A DNA stretch of 64,000 nucleotides from Amycolatopsis regifaucium (lineage in GTDB: Bacteria; Actinomycetota; Actinomycetes; Mycobacteriales; Pseudonocardiaceae): positions 496,001 to 560,000 of the forward strand of contig NZ_LQCI01000002.1 of assembly GCF_001613935.1 (NCBI RefSeq). The letters are read 5' to 3'. Positions 34,668 to 42,812 of the stretch are shown piece by piece; position 1 is the stretch's first letter, and every line of letters begins with the position of its first letter. Position numbers and translations under genes: made by a program. The notes below the pieces were generated by a model. That model ran no database searches. It had not been told where the DNA came from and saw only the letters and a program-made list of their open reading frames with translations.

Positions 34668-35207
34668 TCAGGGGCCTCGTCGGAACGCGAGGGCCAATTC
34701 ATCCGGGACCGGGGCGTTCCGAGGTCGTCGTGCCCGGCTGGGCGTAGGTGGCTGGTCGCTCGACTGTCCGGACACGACGGCCGCGAGCGCCTTCAGCCGC
34801 CGCACCCGTCCGAATTGCTCCGCCGTGCCGCCGACCATGGTGGTGATCGTGGCGGCCTCGGCCATCGACACACTCCCGGACACCGGCGCGTCGATGACGT
34901 CCACCGGCCCGACGGTGGCCAGTTCCTTCACCAGGGCGGGACCGACGGTGCCCATGACGACGTGCAGGTGCTCGCTCCCGGCACCGGCCAGCCCGGTCAG
35001 GACCAGCTCCCTGGTCGCCGCGCCGTCCGGCAGCATGCTGATGGACAGCTCCGCCTCGGCGAGTCCGGACACCGAGGCGACCACCGCGATGCCCTCCGGG
35101 ACACTGCTGAGACGCGGGTCCTGCGCCAGGACCCGATGTCCCGTCGGTACCAGCTGGAGGGCCATCGGCAGGCCCATTCGTCCGAGCCCGGCGAATCCGA
35201 TCAGCAC
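34668..35207 (-). pseudogene. Truncated 3-hydroxyisobutyrate dehydrogenase-like gene
   Basis: From GTG 35207, preceded by GGAGGGAG at five bases, the product starts VLIGFAGLGRMGLPMALQL, the NAD-binding motif of beta-hydroxyacid dehydrogenases, and keeps the substrate motif DAPVSGSVS. After VGGTAEQFGRVR (about residue 140) similarity stops, and a short random tail follows to a stop at 34668. The C-terminal helical domain with the catalytic lysine is missing. The upstream palindrome at 35231-35265 shows that the gene was part of a regulon with the genes at 35298 and 36235. Confidence 0.75.
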
Positions 35208-35230
35208 GGCATCTCCCTCCGTCACCCGTC

Positions 35231-35265
35231 CGCCCAGGTGTTCACTAATATTGAACACCTGGGCG
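35231..35265. promoter_or_regulatory. Operator site A: perfect 14-bp inverted repeat
   Basis: CGCCCAGGTGTTCA (35231-35244), spacer CTAATAT, then TGAACACCTGGGCG (35252-35265), an exact mirror. It lies 24 bases upstream of the truncated dehydrogenase start. The core GTGTTCA-N7-TGAACAC recurs at 36070 and 36163. Confidence 0.8.
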
Positions 35266-35297
35266 CTACCGTCATGTGACAGCGGACGAGAAGGATC

Positions 35298-36050
35298 TCA
35301 GTGGCTCTGGTTTCGCTCCATTTCGGAAGGGCTTGCCGGTAGGCTGGATTCCAGCAATGCAAGGGCCTCGACGACGTTCGAAGGCCGCGAGGAGGTGTCC
35401 CCGGAAAGACCGCCGACCTGGGATTCCACCCACTCGCGGGTGTGGTCGAGGTCTCGCCCGCCCGCCACGAACCACACGCCGCGCGCAGGTTCGGATCCAT
35501 GGTTGAGGTACAGGTGCGGACGGGCGGAGTCGAAGCACAGCGAGTCACCCGCGGCGAGCAGGTGCCGATCGAAGTCGAGCAGCAGGGTCAGCTCACCCGA
35601 GAGCAGGTAGGCGTACTCGGTTCCGCTGTGGCGCATCAGCTTCCGGTCGGCCGAACTGGCGGCCCCCGGCTGATAGGTGACCAGCAGGGCATCGGCATCG
35701 GCCTGGCCGCCGACGGCAAGCCGCTCCCAGCGGACACCATTGGCCATCTCCAGGACCGGGTTGTCGGCAGCACGCTGGACGACCCCGGCCGACGTCTGCG
35801 GAACCGGCCGCTCCACCGACTTCTCTTCGGCCGGCTTGACCTGCCCAACGCCGATGCCGAGCAGTTCGTCGAGCGAGATGCCGAGGTGGCTGACCAGCGC
35901 GTACAGCGTGCTCACCGAAGGCTGGGACCGGCCGGTCTCGACCTGCGAGAGCAAACTGGCCGAAATCCCGGCCGCGGCCGCCACCTTGCGCAGACCGAGC
36001 TTGCGCTCCTCCCGCGCCTTCCGCAGCGCGGGCCCGATCTTGTCCTCCAT
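35298..36050 (-). CDS. XRE-family regulator with C-terminal cupin domain
   Basis: About 250 residues from ATG 36050 (GGGGG six bases upstream). An XRE helix-turn-helix at residues 6-62 (RKVAAAAGISASLLSQVETG) is followed by a cupin sensor (about 145-215; SGTEYAYLLSGELTLLLDFD). Such regulators sense small metabolites and often repress catabolic genes. Palindromes with the same core lie in front of this gene, of the gene at 36235, and of the truncated dehydrogenase, so they are its probable binding sites, and it likely controls itself. Confidence 0.85.
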   Translation of the reverse strand: MEDKIGPALRKAREERKLGLRKVAAAAGISASLLSQVETGRSQPSVSTLYALVSHLGISLDELLGIGVGQVKPAEEKSVERPVPQTSAGVVQRAADNPVLEMANGVRWERLAVGGQADADALLVTYQPGAASSADRKLMRHSGTEYAYLLSGELTLLLDFDRHLLAAGDSLCFDSARPHLYLNHGSEPARGVWFVAGGRDLDHTREWVESQVGGLSGDTSSRPSNVVEALALLESSLPASPSEMERNQSH

Positions 36051-36069
36051 CACGAGCCCCCTTGCAGCT

Positions 36070-36090
36070 CAGTTCGCTATCACTGAACAC
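36070..36090. promoter_or_regulatory. Operator site B, partial palindrome upstream of the XRE-cupin gene
   Basis: On the minus strand: GTGTTCA-GTGATAG-CGAACTG. The left half is identical to site A and the right half keeps GAAC. It sits 20 bases before the start of the regulator, in the right place for autoregulation. Confidence 0.55.
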
Positions 36091-36162
36091 TACCGCCGAG
36101 CCGAGACCCGACACTGCCCATCGCCTCCAGAGCGGGTGACCTATGGCGCGCCTCTCTTGACA

Positions 36163-36189
36163 CCAGTGTTCAGTGACATTAAACACTGG
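36163..36189. promoter_or_regulatory. Operator site C, inverted repeat upstream of the 36235 gene
   Basis: CCAGTGTTCA (36163-36172), spacer GTGACAT, then TAAACACTGG (36180-36189); one mismatch in ten. The same 7-base spacing and GTGTTCA core as sites A and B. Confidence 0.65.
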
Positions 36190-36234
36190 CATTGAACAGG
36201 TCGTTCTCGACACGAAGCTCATCCGGAGGCACCG

Positions 36235-36969
36235 ATGCCCACTAGCGAACCGACGATCAAGGCCGTCCTGGCCGGGCGTCCCGTCACACGCGAAGACGTG
36301 CGGGCGTGGGAGACGAAGCGGTTGGGAAAGGCCGCCGCGAAGATCGGCCTGCCGGTTCCGACTGGCGACCTGGCCCGCGCGCGGATGGCTTTCGCCGACG
36401 CCAAATCCGAACTCGGACCGGATGAGATCCGTCGCCGCCTCGCCCGCGACATCCGCCGCGCCGACGCCGTCGCGCGCACCTCCACCCGCCTCTCGCGCGG
36501 GAGCCGCGCCACCAGCACCTGCGACCTCTATGTCACCGGAGCCGGCACCGCCGCGGAGTTCCTCGCCTGGTTCAACGACACCGGACGAGACGACTACGCC
36601 CACAGCATGATCGCTGCCAACCCGGACCACTTCCTGATCGACACCGCACCCGACGGACAACAGGAAGTCATCGAAACGACCGGCGGCAGCCCACTCGCGA
36701 CCCGATTCCTGATCGACTATTCCGACACCGCGGAAATCATCACCCAGCGGAACCCGGAATTCCCTCTCGATGCCTCGGGTGTCGCCCGAACCGGCACCGG
36801 CCTGGCCATCGGCGGCGTCCGGCACGAGTTCCGCGACCACGCCGACGGCTTCCACGCCCACCTGTGCGTCGAGTTCCCGCGACTCACGATGCCCTCCATG
36901 GTCACCCAGCACCGGATGCACCTCGCCTGCGAGTTCTCGAACTGGATCACCCTGGCCTTCACCCGCTGA
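36235..36969 (+). CDS. Conserved hypothetical protein under the XRE-cupin regulator
   Basis: A 244-residue soluble protein starting at ATG 36235 with GGAGG four to five bases upstream. I do not recognise the family. The first 90 residues are basic and helical (RRRLARDIRRADAVARTSTR). The second half looks like a compact beta-rich domain with conserved-looking stretches (DLYVTGAGTAAEFLAWFNDT, DHFLIDTAP, HADGFHAHLCVEFPRL, HLACEFSNW). Operator C upstream and the shared regulon with a beta-hydroxyacid dehydrogenase point to a catabolic or metabolite-handling role. Sequence does not define it. Confidence 0.65.
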   Translation: MPTSEPTIKAVLAGRPVTREDVRAWETKRLGKAAAKIGLPVPTGDLARARMAFADAKSELGPDEIRRRLARDIRRADAVARTSTRLSRGSRATSTCDLYVTGAGTAAEFLAWFNDTGRDDYAHSMIAANPDHFLIDTAPDGQQEVIETTGGSPLATRFLIDYSDTAEIITQRNPEFPLDASGVARTGTGLAIGGVRHEFRDHADGFHAHLCVEFPRLTMPSMVTQHRMHLACEFSNWITLAFTR

Positions 36970-37376
36970 CCACGGCCGAACCCCACAGAAACCATCAACC
37001 CCGCATCAAAGCCGAAGCCGCCTCACCCCCGCCAGCGGCGCTCAACGCCGGTGTACCACTGCCCGGAGGCCGGAACGCCGAGTCAGCTGTCAGGGGCGCT
37101 CTCCACACCAGTGCCCGTTCCGCTGCCCGGAAGAGCATCCAACGATGCTGCGCGTGACGCGGCGTCGTTGATGCGTACCGGGATCCGGAGCATCAGTGAA
37201 CTCAGCTGGGCCGGACTTCATGACTTCAGGCGGGTGCGTCGCCATGAATGCCTACCGGGAATGGTCGAAACAGACCTCGTCACGAAGTGGATGTTCGATG
37301 AGATGACCCGCCGCGGCCCTGCCACGTCATGGCCCACTCTGCTCGCTTGCGCGGAAGGGGTCGTTACGGTGACCGC
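36970..37376. other. Intergenic region
   Basis: About 400 bases. No convincing gene; frames here are short and lack family features. The promoter of the ASCH-domain gene should be at the right end. Confidence 0.4.
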
Positions 37377-37832
37377 ATGACGAATGACGCCTTCGCACCT
37401 GCAGACCTCGTGTCGTTGCCCAGGATCGAGTTCGCTTTCCCCGGCCCACTGCGTGACCAGCTTGTCGCGGCAATACTCAACGGTTCCAAAACCTCTACCA
37501 CAGGCCTCCTCGTCGACTACGAGCATGAAGGGGAGCCGCTGCCGGAAGTCGGGAGTCGTTCGGTGGTCATCGACTCGGACGACCGTCCAGTCGCGGTCAT
37601 CGAGGTGACCGGCGTACGCGTCGTCCCGCTGGCGCAGGTGGATCTCGCTCACGCCGTGGACGAGGGAGAGGGGTACACCAGCGTGGCCGAGTGGCGGGCG
37701 AGCCACGAGCGGTTTTGGCACAGCGAGGAGACACGTGCGGCGTTGGAAGACCCCGAGTTCACCGTGGACGACGCGACACTGACGGTTCTGCAACGCTTTC
37801 GCCTCATCACCGATCTCCGCCCCGTCGTTTAG
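37377..37832 (+). CDS. ASCH-domain protein
   Basis: A 151-residue protein from ATG 37377. It has the ASCH pattern: LVAAILNGSKTSTTGLLVDY, VVIDSDDRPVAVIEVTGVRV and a final EEFTVDD-like region followed by RFRLI. ASCH domains have an RNA-binding PUA-like fold, and some bacterial members are nucleases. The open frame extends to 37329 without support. Confidence 0.8.
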   Translation: MTNDAFAPADLVSLPRIEFAFPGPLRDQLVAAILNGSKTSTTGLLVDYEHEGEPLPEVGSRSVVIDSDDRPVAVIEVTGVRVVPLAQVDLAHAVDEGEGYTSVAEWRASHERFWHSEETRAALEDPEFTVDDATLTVLQRFRLITDLRPVV

Positions 37833-37847
37833 CCATTCTCCTATCGG

Positions 37848-38009
37848 TCACCACAGCACGCTGATCGGGACACCGTGCGGCGCTTGTCGTCCAGCTTGTT
37901 GCTCTTCGATCCAGAACCAGCCGTCCGTCAAAGCGAACCAGTGCAGCCTGCGGTCACCCCAGGGCTCCACATCGGCCGGCGGCTTGAAACGGAAGTGAAA
38001 ACGAATCAC
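37848..38009 (-). pseudogene. Fragment of a DUF5984-like gene
   Basis: From a GTG at 38009 the frame reads VIRFHFRFKPPADVEPWGD, then LHWFALTDGWFWIE, the N-terminal signature of DUF5984 proteins. It stops about 53 codons in, where the full family is some 250 residues. Probably a truncated leftover. Confidence 0.5.
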
Positions 38010-38505
38010 CCGGCAGTGTTGCTCACCACCTCGGACCGCTGTCGACCGATTTGCCTCTGACGTCACCTCATGCCGAGGGCGGGGCAGGCCGCTGGCTGCT
38101 CGGCTGCGCTTCAGCCGGCCAGCGGGCGCGAAGGATTCCAATATGAACTGACCGCGCCCTTGCCCTCAGCACCACCCACCTACCCACTTGAGGGGTACTC
38201 GTACGGACGCGCCAGCCCGCCGGCGGGAGGTAAGAAGGCGTACCGGGGCGTCGGCCGACATCGACTCACAGCCCGTGTACTGGCACCGATATGGCTCGCA
38301 GCCAACGAAACCACCACTGTGCACGCCTTCGCGACCTTCGCCGCCAGAGCCGGACCGGACATACCTCCGTGGCGATTCCCGACGACGACAGCTGACGGCG
38401 GGTATCAGTTCGCGCCGGTCCGGGTACCTTCCGTTGACGATCACCGGGGGACGAAAAGTTACCTATGGCAGCGGGGCACTGAAGAAAGAAAATCGGAGGA
38501 AAGAC
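38010..38505. other. Intergenic region
   Basis: About 500 bases between the DUF5984 fragment and the arginase-like gene. Open frames are present but none has family similarity. The sequence just before 38506 holds the ribosome site and presumably the promoter. Confidence 0.4.
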
Positions 38506-39399
38506 ATGATGAGGCGGCTTCGGATACTCGGGGTTCCCAGCAGCGCCGGCGCCTATTGTGTCGGTGTCGAACTCGCCCCGGCGGCACTTCGGGCGGCGGG
38601 TTTGCCGTCGTCGTTGCAGGACAGAGGCTGGGACGTTGTCGACGCCGGAGATCTCACCCAGCGTCGGTGGGTGCCGGACCGGGCAAACCCGTTCCTGCAG
38701 AATGTCGATGAGGAGAGCGCGTCGGTGCGAGAACTCGCGGAAGCGGCCGCGGCCCTGCTCCGAACTGGTGATCGCGTGCTGATTCTCGGCGGTAGCTGCA
38801 CGGTCGCGGTGGGACTGTGCGCGGCGGTCTCCCGGACGGGCGAGCAACCCCGCATCGTCTATCTCGACCGGCACCTGGATCTCAACACGCCGCAGTCCAC
38901 CGACGAGGGCTCTCTCAGCTGGATGGGCATGGCACACGCCCTGGGCCTTCCTGGCACGGGTGCGCTCCTTTCGGCGGGGCAAATACCCTTGCTCACTCCT
39001 GCCGATCTGGCTTATCTCGGCGTCGACATGGAAGCGACCACCGAGGGTGAACGGAAGGCAGTGGCCGAACTGAGACTGACCGTCGTCGCGCAGGACGATC
39101 TCGTCAACGACCCGCGTCGCGCGGCACAGGCAGCCCGGGACGCACTGTCTCCCGGAGAGTTCGTCATCCATGTCGATGTCGACGTCCTGGACTTCCTGGA
39201 CGCACCCATCGCCGAAAACGTCAACGGCCGCAACAGCGGGCCGACCATCGCCCAGCTCGGTGCCGCCCTGTCCACGCTCTGGAGCGATCCGCAATGCCGC
39301 GCCCTGTCGATCGGACAGCTCGATCCCGCCCACGCGGCATCAGACCCCACCGCGCTACCACGACTAGTGGATGCACTCACCGGCGCACTCTGCCGGTGA
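38506..39399 (+). CDS. Arginase/agmatinase-fold protein with altered metal ligands
   Basis: A 297-residue protein, start ATG 38506 with GGAGGA before it. The ureohydrolase motifs are present but changed. The first, normally GGDHS, reads GGSCT (residues 95-99). The second, normally DAHxDxN, reads DRHLDLN (121-127). The third, normally SxDxDxxDP, reads HVDVDVLDF. So several Mn ligands remain, but the first histidine and the aspartate beside it are lost. Such proteins are found in actinobacteria under the arginase-family name with unclear activity. I would not assign arginase activity. Confidence 0.75.
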   Translation: MMRRLRILGVPSSAGAYCVGVELAPAALRAAGLPSSLQDRGWDVVDAGDLTQRRWVPDRANPFLQNVDEESASVRELAEAAAALLRTGDRVLILGGSCTVAVGLCAAVSRTGEQPRIVYLDRHLDLNTPQSTDEGSLSWMGMAHALGLPGTGALLSAGQIPLLTPADLAYLGVDMEATTEGERKAVAELRLTVVAQDDLVNDPRRAAQAARDALSPGEFVIHVDVDVLDFLDAPIAENVNGRNSGPTIAQLGAALSTLWSDPQCRALSIGQLDPAHAASDPTALPRLVDALTGALCR

Positions 39400-39490
39400 A
39401 TGGCAACCGTTGTCGACGAACCGAGGCAGCCGCGGTCTCCGGGGCTCGCCGCTTTGGTCGCTGGACGTGGCGGGCCAAAGCGGCGAGGCA

Positions 39491-40141
39491 CTATTCGCTA
39501 CTCGGAGAGCGTAGGTTGTGCTGGGCTTTTTGGGCGCGTTCGGTGACGTCATCGGTGGCGGCGTGCGCTTCGTCGGTGACGGTGGACGCGGAGCCGGCGG
39601 CTTCGGACTTGATGGACTCGACCGCCTGCTTCACCGGTTCGCGGAGGTTGTCCTTCATTTCCTCGGCGACTTGCCGAGCGGCTGGTTGCACGTGCTCACG
39701 GGCCACGTCTGTCGCCTTGCCGGCCAGGCGCCGTTCCGGGTCGCTGGCGGGCAGCAGCGACGAGATCAGCCAACCGGCTCCGAAAGCGATCACCCCCGCG
39801 GCCAGGGGATTGCCTCGAGTACTCCGTCGAATGGCTTCGGGCGCTTCCCCGATCGCCTCGGCGGCGGAGCTCATCTGGTTCACGGCTTCGGACGCCATCG
39901 AGCTGGTGCCTTCCTGAGTTGTCGATGCCACGGAACCGGCCTTGTCGCCCAGTTTGGCGGCGTAATCGGTGGTGGTGCCCATCACCGTGTCCTTCGCACG
40001 GTGTACCGCGTCGCGGAGCCGGCCGACTCGGCGTTCGACGATCCGGCCTGGGGTGACTTTTTCGGTCAGCGCGTCCACGTCGGTGCTCAGCGTGCGCTGT
40101 GTCCGTTCGATTTCCTGGCGGATCTGGTCCGGCTCGGTCAT
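39491..40141 (-). CDS. DUF3618-containing protein
   Basis: A 216-residue protein starting MTEPDQIRQEIERTQRTLST, the DUF3618 signature, followed by coiled helical stretches, one membrane segment (LAAGVIAFGAGWLISSLLPA, about residues 112-131) and a charged helical tail. Start overlaps the stop of the previous gene as ATGA. It forms the last gene of a three-gene envelope operon. DUF3618 proteins often accompany Act_holin_X proteins, with an inferred role in envelope stability under stress. Confidence 0.85.
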   Translation of the reverse strand: MTEPDQIRQEIERTQRTLSTDVDALTEKVTPGRIVERRVGRLRDAVHRAKDTVMGTTTDYAAKLGDKAGSVASTTQEGTSSMASEAVNQMSSAAEAIGEAPEAIRRSTRGNPLAAGVIAFGAGWLISSLLPASDPERRLAGKATDVAREHVQPAARQVAEEMKDNLREPVKQAVESIKSEAAGSASTVTDEAHAATDDVTERAQKAQHNLRSPSSE

Positions 40142-40566
40142 GGTCGTTCCCCTTTCAGCGCGCCGGGAACCTGCTGGAGTGTGTCGATGGTCTGTTCGGG
40201 TTTCGGCGAAACGCGGCGGATGGCTTTGCGGCCGGTGGTGTAGAGCACGGCGCCGATGACGGTCCATACCGCCGCGACGATGAGCGCGGCCCAGCCTTGG
40301 TCCATCACGTTGGCGAGGCCCCACCACAGCGCCAAGGACAGGAAGAGCAGCACCATGTAGCCGGCGAATCCGGCGCCCCCGAGCATGCCGGCGCCCTTGG
40401 CCGCCTTGCCCGCTTCCGCCTTCATTTCGGCCTTCGCGAGTTCGACCTCCTGACGGACCAGGATGGAGAGGTCTTTCATGACGTTGGTCATGAGTTCACC
40501 GACCGACACATCCGACACGTCGGCATGCTGGTCGCCGGCCGGTGTGGAGCCCGGAGCCTGTGACAT
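40138..40566 (-). CDS. Act_holin_X-family membrane protein
   Basis: A 142-residue protein. The N-terminal 60 residues are charged helix (VGELMTNVMKDLSILVRQEV), then two membrane helices (GYMVLLFLSLALWWGLANVM and ALIVAAVWTVIGAVLYTTGR). This is the Actinobacterial Holin-X, phage-holin-superfamily III pattern (PF07332). It is in operon with the DUF3618 protein. Start overlaps the upstream stop (TGATG). Despite the name it is a chromosomal envelope protein rather than a lysis protein here. Confidence 0.88.
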   Translation of the reverse strand: MSQAPGSTPAGDQHADVSDVSVGELMTNVMKDLSILVRQEVELAKAEMKAEAGKAAKGAGMLGGAGFAGYMVLLFLSLALWWGLANVMDQGWAALIVAAVWTVIGAVLYTTGRKAIRRVSPKPEQTIDTLQQVPGALKGERP

Positions 40567-41327
40567 CACGGCACCTCGCCTGTACCGGGCGATCGAGGCC
40601 CGCTCGGGGAAGCGGCTTCCGGCGGTTGGGGCGCGGAGTAGCCCCCTGGGCCGGCCGTGGTGGTCGGTGCCGTGACTTCCGCATCGCCGACCTGCCCGGT
40701 GGGGATGGGCGGTGCGGGAGACGACTCGGAAGACAGTGCCGGAGCGACCGGTTCCGGCAGTGGGGTGGCGTGCTTCGAGCCCTGGCCGGATTCGGCTTCG
40801 TGGCTGGAGCCTTCCGGCTCACCGGCGACGGCGGCGCGGGTCAGTCTGCCCACCAGCGCGCCCGCGATCGCCGCGCCCGCCAAAAAGGTGCCGGGGCGCT
40901 GGCGGGCGAATCGGCGCACTTCTTCGAGCAACTGACCCGGCTCGCGCTCGTCGAGCCAATTGGCCACCGTATGGACGCGCTCCGACGCCTGGCGGGTGAT
41001 ATCCGCCGCGACACCGGGAGAATCCGTCCGCTGGGCCATGCGGTCGAGTTGGTCGGCCAGGCCGTGCAAGCTCTGTGCCGCTTGCCGCTGGCCGTTGCGG
41101 GCTTGATCTTCCAGTTGGGCCCGGCCTTCCCGGAGGAGGTCACGTGCTTCGTGCTGACCGTGCTCGGCGACGTGTTTCGCTTCCTCTACGGCGGTCTTCG
41201 CCAGTGTCTCGCCGTGATCGGCCGCGCTGGTCGCGACTTCTTTGGCCTCGTCCTTCGCCTTCTGTGCAGTCGACGTCGAGTCGGCTCCGCGCTGCGGCGG
41301 CGCCTGACCGACCGGTCCTTGCGACAT
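40566..41327 (-). CDS. Envelope-associated helical protein, first gene of the Holin-X operon
   Basis: About 253 residues from ATG 41327, with AGGAGG six bases upstream. The N-terminal half is charged amphipathic helix rich in Ala, Glu and Lys (AQKAKDEAKEVATSAADHGE). A short membrane segment follows (TFLAGAAIAGALVGRLTRAA, about 148-167), then a Pro/Ser/Gly-rich tail. The composition resembles late-embryogenesis or CsbD-like stress proteins. It heads a three-gene operon behind a SigB/SigF-like promoter. Confidence 0.8.
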   Translation of the reverse strand: MSQGPVGQAPPQRGADSTSTAQKAKDEAKEVATSAADHGETLAKTAVEEAKHVAEHGQHEARDLLREGRAQLEDQARNGQRQAAQSLHGLADQLDRMAQRTDSPGVAADITRQASERVHTVANWLDEREPGQLLEEVRRFARQRPGTFLAGAAIAGALVGRLTRAAVAGEPEGSSHEAESGQGSKHATPLPEPVAPALSSESSPAPPIPTGQVGDAEVTAPTTTAGPGGYSAPQPPEAASPSGPRSPGTGEVP

Positions 41328-41399
41328 GTGAACCTCCTGAAGGAAATCTGGAGTGCGTCGAATCGAGCCGGGGATCGAGAGCGGCTCGAACACTCGGGG

Positions 41400-41424
41400 C
41401 TACCCGTGCGGTTTCGGGGTAAAC
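41400..41424 (-). promoter_or_regulatory. SigB/SigF-like promoter for the Holin-X operon
   Basis: On the minus strand GTTT (41424-41421), 15-base spacer, GGGTAG (41405-41400). This matches the GTTT-N15-GGGTAG type. It sits 73 bases upstream of the first operon gene. Confidence 0.65.
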
Positions 41425-41656
41425 AGGGAGAAATTTCAACCGCCGTTCCGGAGCGAAGTCAGGCCGGCGCTCGCCATGACGGCCAGTGCGGCTCCCGGCA
41501 GGAGAGCGACCGGGAGGACGCGGTCGAAGACCTGCCGCACACCATGCGAACATCAGGCGAAATCGATCGCGTGTGCGGGGGAATCGACACCGAGTCTTTT
41601 TCATCTTGAGGTTCGGAGGGTGTGCCTCACTCCCGCGAAACCTCCGCGTGGAAGTA

Positions 41657-41681
41657 GTTTCCCGTCACCAGAGGGGGGTAA
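41657..41681 (+). promoter_or_regulatory. SigB/SigF-like promoter for the TPR gene
   Basis: GTTT (41657-41660), 15-base spacer, GGGTAA (41676-41681), 43 bases before the ATG at 41724. Confidence 0.6.
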
Positions 41682-41723
41682 TCCATAGTCGGGTGTGCCT
41701 CACTCAGGAGAATTGAGGACGCG

Positions 41724-42692
41724 ATGACGGCGAAAGCAGCCCCACCGAGCCGCGTGGGGAGCACCGACGTGGCTCGACTGGAAAGTGCGGTAGAAGTCCT
41801 GCGCGCGGTGGACTACCGGCAGGGTGGCGGGTTCTGCCGCGATACCGTGGATATTCTCAAGACAGTCGGCTTGCTGCTTCGCTGGAGTTCGGTTCCTGAC
41901 AGCCTTCGCCCGCGACTGCTCACGGTACTGGCAGACGTACACAACCTGCTCGGCTGGACCGAATTCGACACCGGCCGCCCGGCGTCCGCGCGGCTGAGGT
42001 TCCGGCGCGCGGCCGAACTATCCGCCGAAGCGAGCAACGGCAGCCTTACGGCCAATATTCACTACCGATTAGGCCGGCTGGAGCTTCACTACGGTGACCC
42101 CAGGACAGCGCTCGCACAGTTCGCTCGGGGCTGCGCAGCGGCGCGGCGATCCGGCTCGCCGCGCGGTCATGCGATTTCGACGGTCAACCAGGCATGGGCC
42201 TTGGCCAAATGCAACGAGGAGAGGAGGGCACTAGACCTGTTGACGGCGGCCGAAAGTGAATTCGCCGACTGGGAGAACTGGCACTCCCCACAGCCATGGG
42301 AGGCCTTCTTCGGCCGAGCGGACATGGCAGCGATGCGCGGGACCGTATTGACGGAACTGGCTTACCGTGTCACGCCCCGGCACGGCGAGGAGGCCATCGC
42401 GCACCTGGTATCCGCTACAGACGCTTACCACACCACCATGGCCCGCAGCCGCGCACTGACCACGATCATGCTCGCACAGAATCATGCTCTTCTCGGCCAG
42501 CTCGACGAGGCGATACAGGCCGGTACGGCAGCCGTCGAACTCGCCGACGCCCTGGGCTCCGTCCGTACCAAAGATCGCCTTGCGCCGCTGACGCACCTAC
42601 TGGCAGGTCGCACGGACACCGAATCCCGCGACCTGCTCGGCGAAATCACTCGCTTCCGCGCCGAACCGGCCAAACAGCAACGCCGGGCATGA
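41724..42692 (+). CDS. Tetratricopeptide-repeat protein
   Basis: A 322-residue helical protein with repeated TPR-like hairpins (LGWTEFDTGRPASARLRFRR, NIHYRLGRLELHYGDPRTAL, HALLGQLDEAIQAGTAAVEL). It looks like the C-terminal half of actinobacterial XRE/TPR regulators but has no helix-turn-helix. It starts at ATG 41724 with GAGGA upstream. A stress-sigma-like promoter lies before it. Partner unknown. Confidence 0.75.
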   Translation: MTAKAAPPSRVGSTDVARLESAVEVLRAVDYRQGGGFCRDTVDILKTVGLLLRWSSVPDSLRPRLLTVLADVHNLLGWTEFDTGRPASARLRFRRAAELSAEASNGSLTANIHYRLGRLELHYGDPRTALAQFARGCAAARRSGSPRGHAISTVNQAWALAKCNEERRALDLLTAAESEFADWENWHSPQPWEAFFGRADMAAMRGTVLTELAYRVTPRHGEEAIAHLVSATDAYHTTMARSRALTTIMLAQNHALLGQLDEAIQAGTAAVELADALGSVRTKDRLAPLTHLLAGRTDTESRDLLGEITRFRAEPAKQQRRA

Positions 42693-42812
42693 CAAGGCAC
42701 CAAGAGCGGGTCGGCGACGCGATCGGTCGTCGTGGGTCTCGCGAGTTGGCGATTCGGCTGTACACAGTGGACTCGTTCCCACCTGGCCGAGCGCCATGGA
42801 AGTCATCTCCGG

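Larger units (their letters stand above)
41328..41723. other. Divergent intergenic region with stress-type promoters and a direct repeat
   Basis: About 395 bases. It holds the two promoter candidates at 41400-41424 and 41657-41681 and a 15-bp direct repeat GGGTGTGCCTCACTC at 41618-41632 and 41691-41705. No gene is seen. Confidence 0.6.
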
